5,845 nucleotides of DNA, taken from assembly GCA_002255065.1 (NCBI GenBank), contig NJEF01000090.1, positions 1 through 5,845 of the forward strand. Direction: 5' to 3'. Source of the DNA: Desulfurococcales archaeon ex4484_204 (GTDB lineage Archaea; Thermoproteota; Thermoprotei_A; Sulfolobales; NBVN01). Positions 5,167 through 5,845 of this stretch are shown here, piece by piece. The notes under the pieces were generated by a model, which was not told where the DNA came from, did no database searches, and was given only the letters and a program-made list of their open reading frames with translations. Each line of letters opens with the position of its first letter. The stretch's first letter is position 1. Made by a program: the position numbers and the translations under genes.

Positions 5167-5845
5167 CTAAGCCTTCGATGCCGAACCTACGTAAACAGCC
5201 CTCTCCACTTTCAGGGAGAACGGCCGGAACTCCCTTCCATTACCCTCATAAAACTTAGGTAGGAACTCAACGAAGCACAGCCTTAGCGAGTGTATGAAGG
5301 CTCCTATGATGCCGAAAGTCACGTTGAGCAGGTTTGCGAGTACGGCAACTATCAGCGCAAGTAAACTACCTACGACTAACCCCACTACCGTGATGGGTAC
5401 GTATGCTTGTAGCGCGGCAGCAACACCTAGAGCAAGGCTGTTAAAGCTTTGAGCTAGTAACGAGGTAGCTAGACCAAGACCTGCAAGCCTTGTATAGGAC
5501 ATCACATCACCTAGAAACCCCGTTAGGTCGAAGAGCCAGAAGAGAGCTCCTAGTGCCCTATACGTAACGAACTTCCCAGCTATTAGTAGCGCTAATCCTA
5601 TTAATGCCCCATAAAACATGTAGTTATAGCTCTGGGGTGTGAGTCCCGGTAGCTGGTACTTAAGGAACGCATAGAGCACGTAGGGTATTCCGAAGGCCTC
5701 AGCGATAAAGAACCCGGCCTTAGATAGGATCGCGCCCTTATTCCTCTCCTTAATGAATTTAGCCATGGAGATGGAGTGCGCTATGTTAATGTGGACTAAG
5801 CCGATAATTAATGCGAGCTTTATGAAGAACATAGGGTTAAGAATG
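5167..5845 (-). CDS. atpI: A-type ATP synthase membrane subunit I, C-terminal part (5' end outside window)
   Basis: Subunit I (homologue of V-type a) is the membrane stator that provides the ion half-channels next to the K ring. The frame is open to the window edge, and 225 complete codons are visible out of a usual 600-700 for the whole protein. The fragment starts within the conserved ILNPMFFIKLALIIGLVHIN segment, so the internal ATG at 5832 is not the start. Several hydrophobic segments follow. DVMSYTRLAGLGLA carries the essential arginine (codon 5488-5490, equivalent to yeast Vph1 Arg735). HSLRL, about 70 residues later, carries the second conserved arginine, followed by the family's closing motif VEFLPKFYEGNGREFRPFSL. 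It ends with TAG, 56 bases before subunit K. The soluble N-terminal stalk-binding domain is outside the window. Confidence 0.95.
   Translation of the reverse strand, partial: ILNPMFFIKLALIIGLVHINIAHSISMAKFIKERNKGAILSKAGFFIAEAFGIPYVLYAFLKYQLPGLTPQSYNYMFYGALIGLALLIAGKFVTYRALGALFWLFDLTGFLGDVMSYTRLAGLGLATSLLAQSFNSLALGVAAALQAYVPITVVGLVVGSLLALIVAVLANLLNVTFGIIGAFIHSLRLCFVEFLPKFYEGNGREFRPFSLKVERAVYVGSASKA

Noticed and set aside
1..5845. CRISPR arrays, tRNA or rRNA genes, insertion sequences, intrinsic terminators.
   Set aside because: None seen; the window is filled by coding sequence apart from the 56-base I/K gap and the short K/E spacer.

Overview
The window is almost entirely one minus-strand operon for an archaeal A-type (A1AO) ATP synthase/ATPase. 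Read from position 5845 down to 1, it holds subunit I (3' part), K, E, C, F and A (5' part). The I-K-E-C-F-A order, the A1-type catalytic subunit with a non-homologous region, and the weak or absent Shine-Dalgarno sites at several starts all indicate an archaeon. Heavy use of AGG, AGA, ATA, TTA and CTA codons suggests a thermophile, possibly of the Thermoproteota side, but the lineage cannot be fixed from this sequence. Every long plus-strand reading frame is an antisense shadow.

Layout. Positions 5167-5845: C-terminal membrane part of subunit I, carrying the essential arginine. Positions 5111-5166: 56-base gap with a TATA-like box about 27 bases before the GTG start of subunit K, consistent with an internal leaderless promoter. 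Positions 4628-5110: a duplicated, four-helix rotor subunit K with one ion-binding glutamate. Positions 3977-4594: stalk subunit E. Positions 3004-4014: subunit C. Positions 2670-3023: subunit F. Positions 1-2670: catalytic subunit A, running off the window. E/C, C/F and F/A overlap, which suggests translational coupling.

The most striking element is a 450-residue intein (595-1944) in subunit A. It sits inside the Walker A P-loop, between the lysine and the threonine of GGFGSGK/T. All splicing residues are present (Cys1, TPNH, His-Asn, Thr+1), so it should splice. Its LAGLIDADG homing endonuclease looks dead: the first motif has lost its catalytic aspartate and the segment that should hold the second motif appears deleted. 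A helix-turn-helix-like segment is inserted before the endonuclease remnant. No frame break occurs in the 890 visible codons.

How the parts work together. I and K form the membrane ion channel and rotor ring. C and F, with subunit D (expected outside the window), form the central shaft. E, with a partner not seen here, forms the peripheral stalk. A, with B (expected beyond position 1), forms the catalytic head. The residues that bind Na+ in the Enterococcus hirae K ring appear to be kept in K, so the enzyme may be Na+-coupled, and one carboxylate per four helices implies a low ion-to-ATP ratio.
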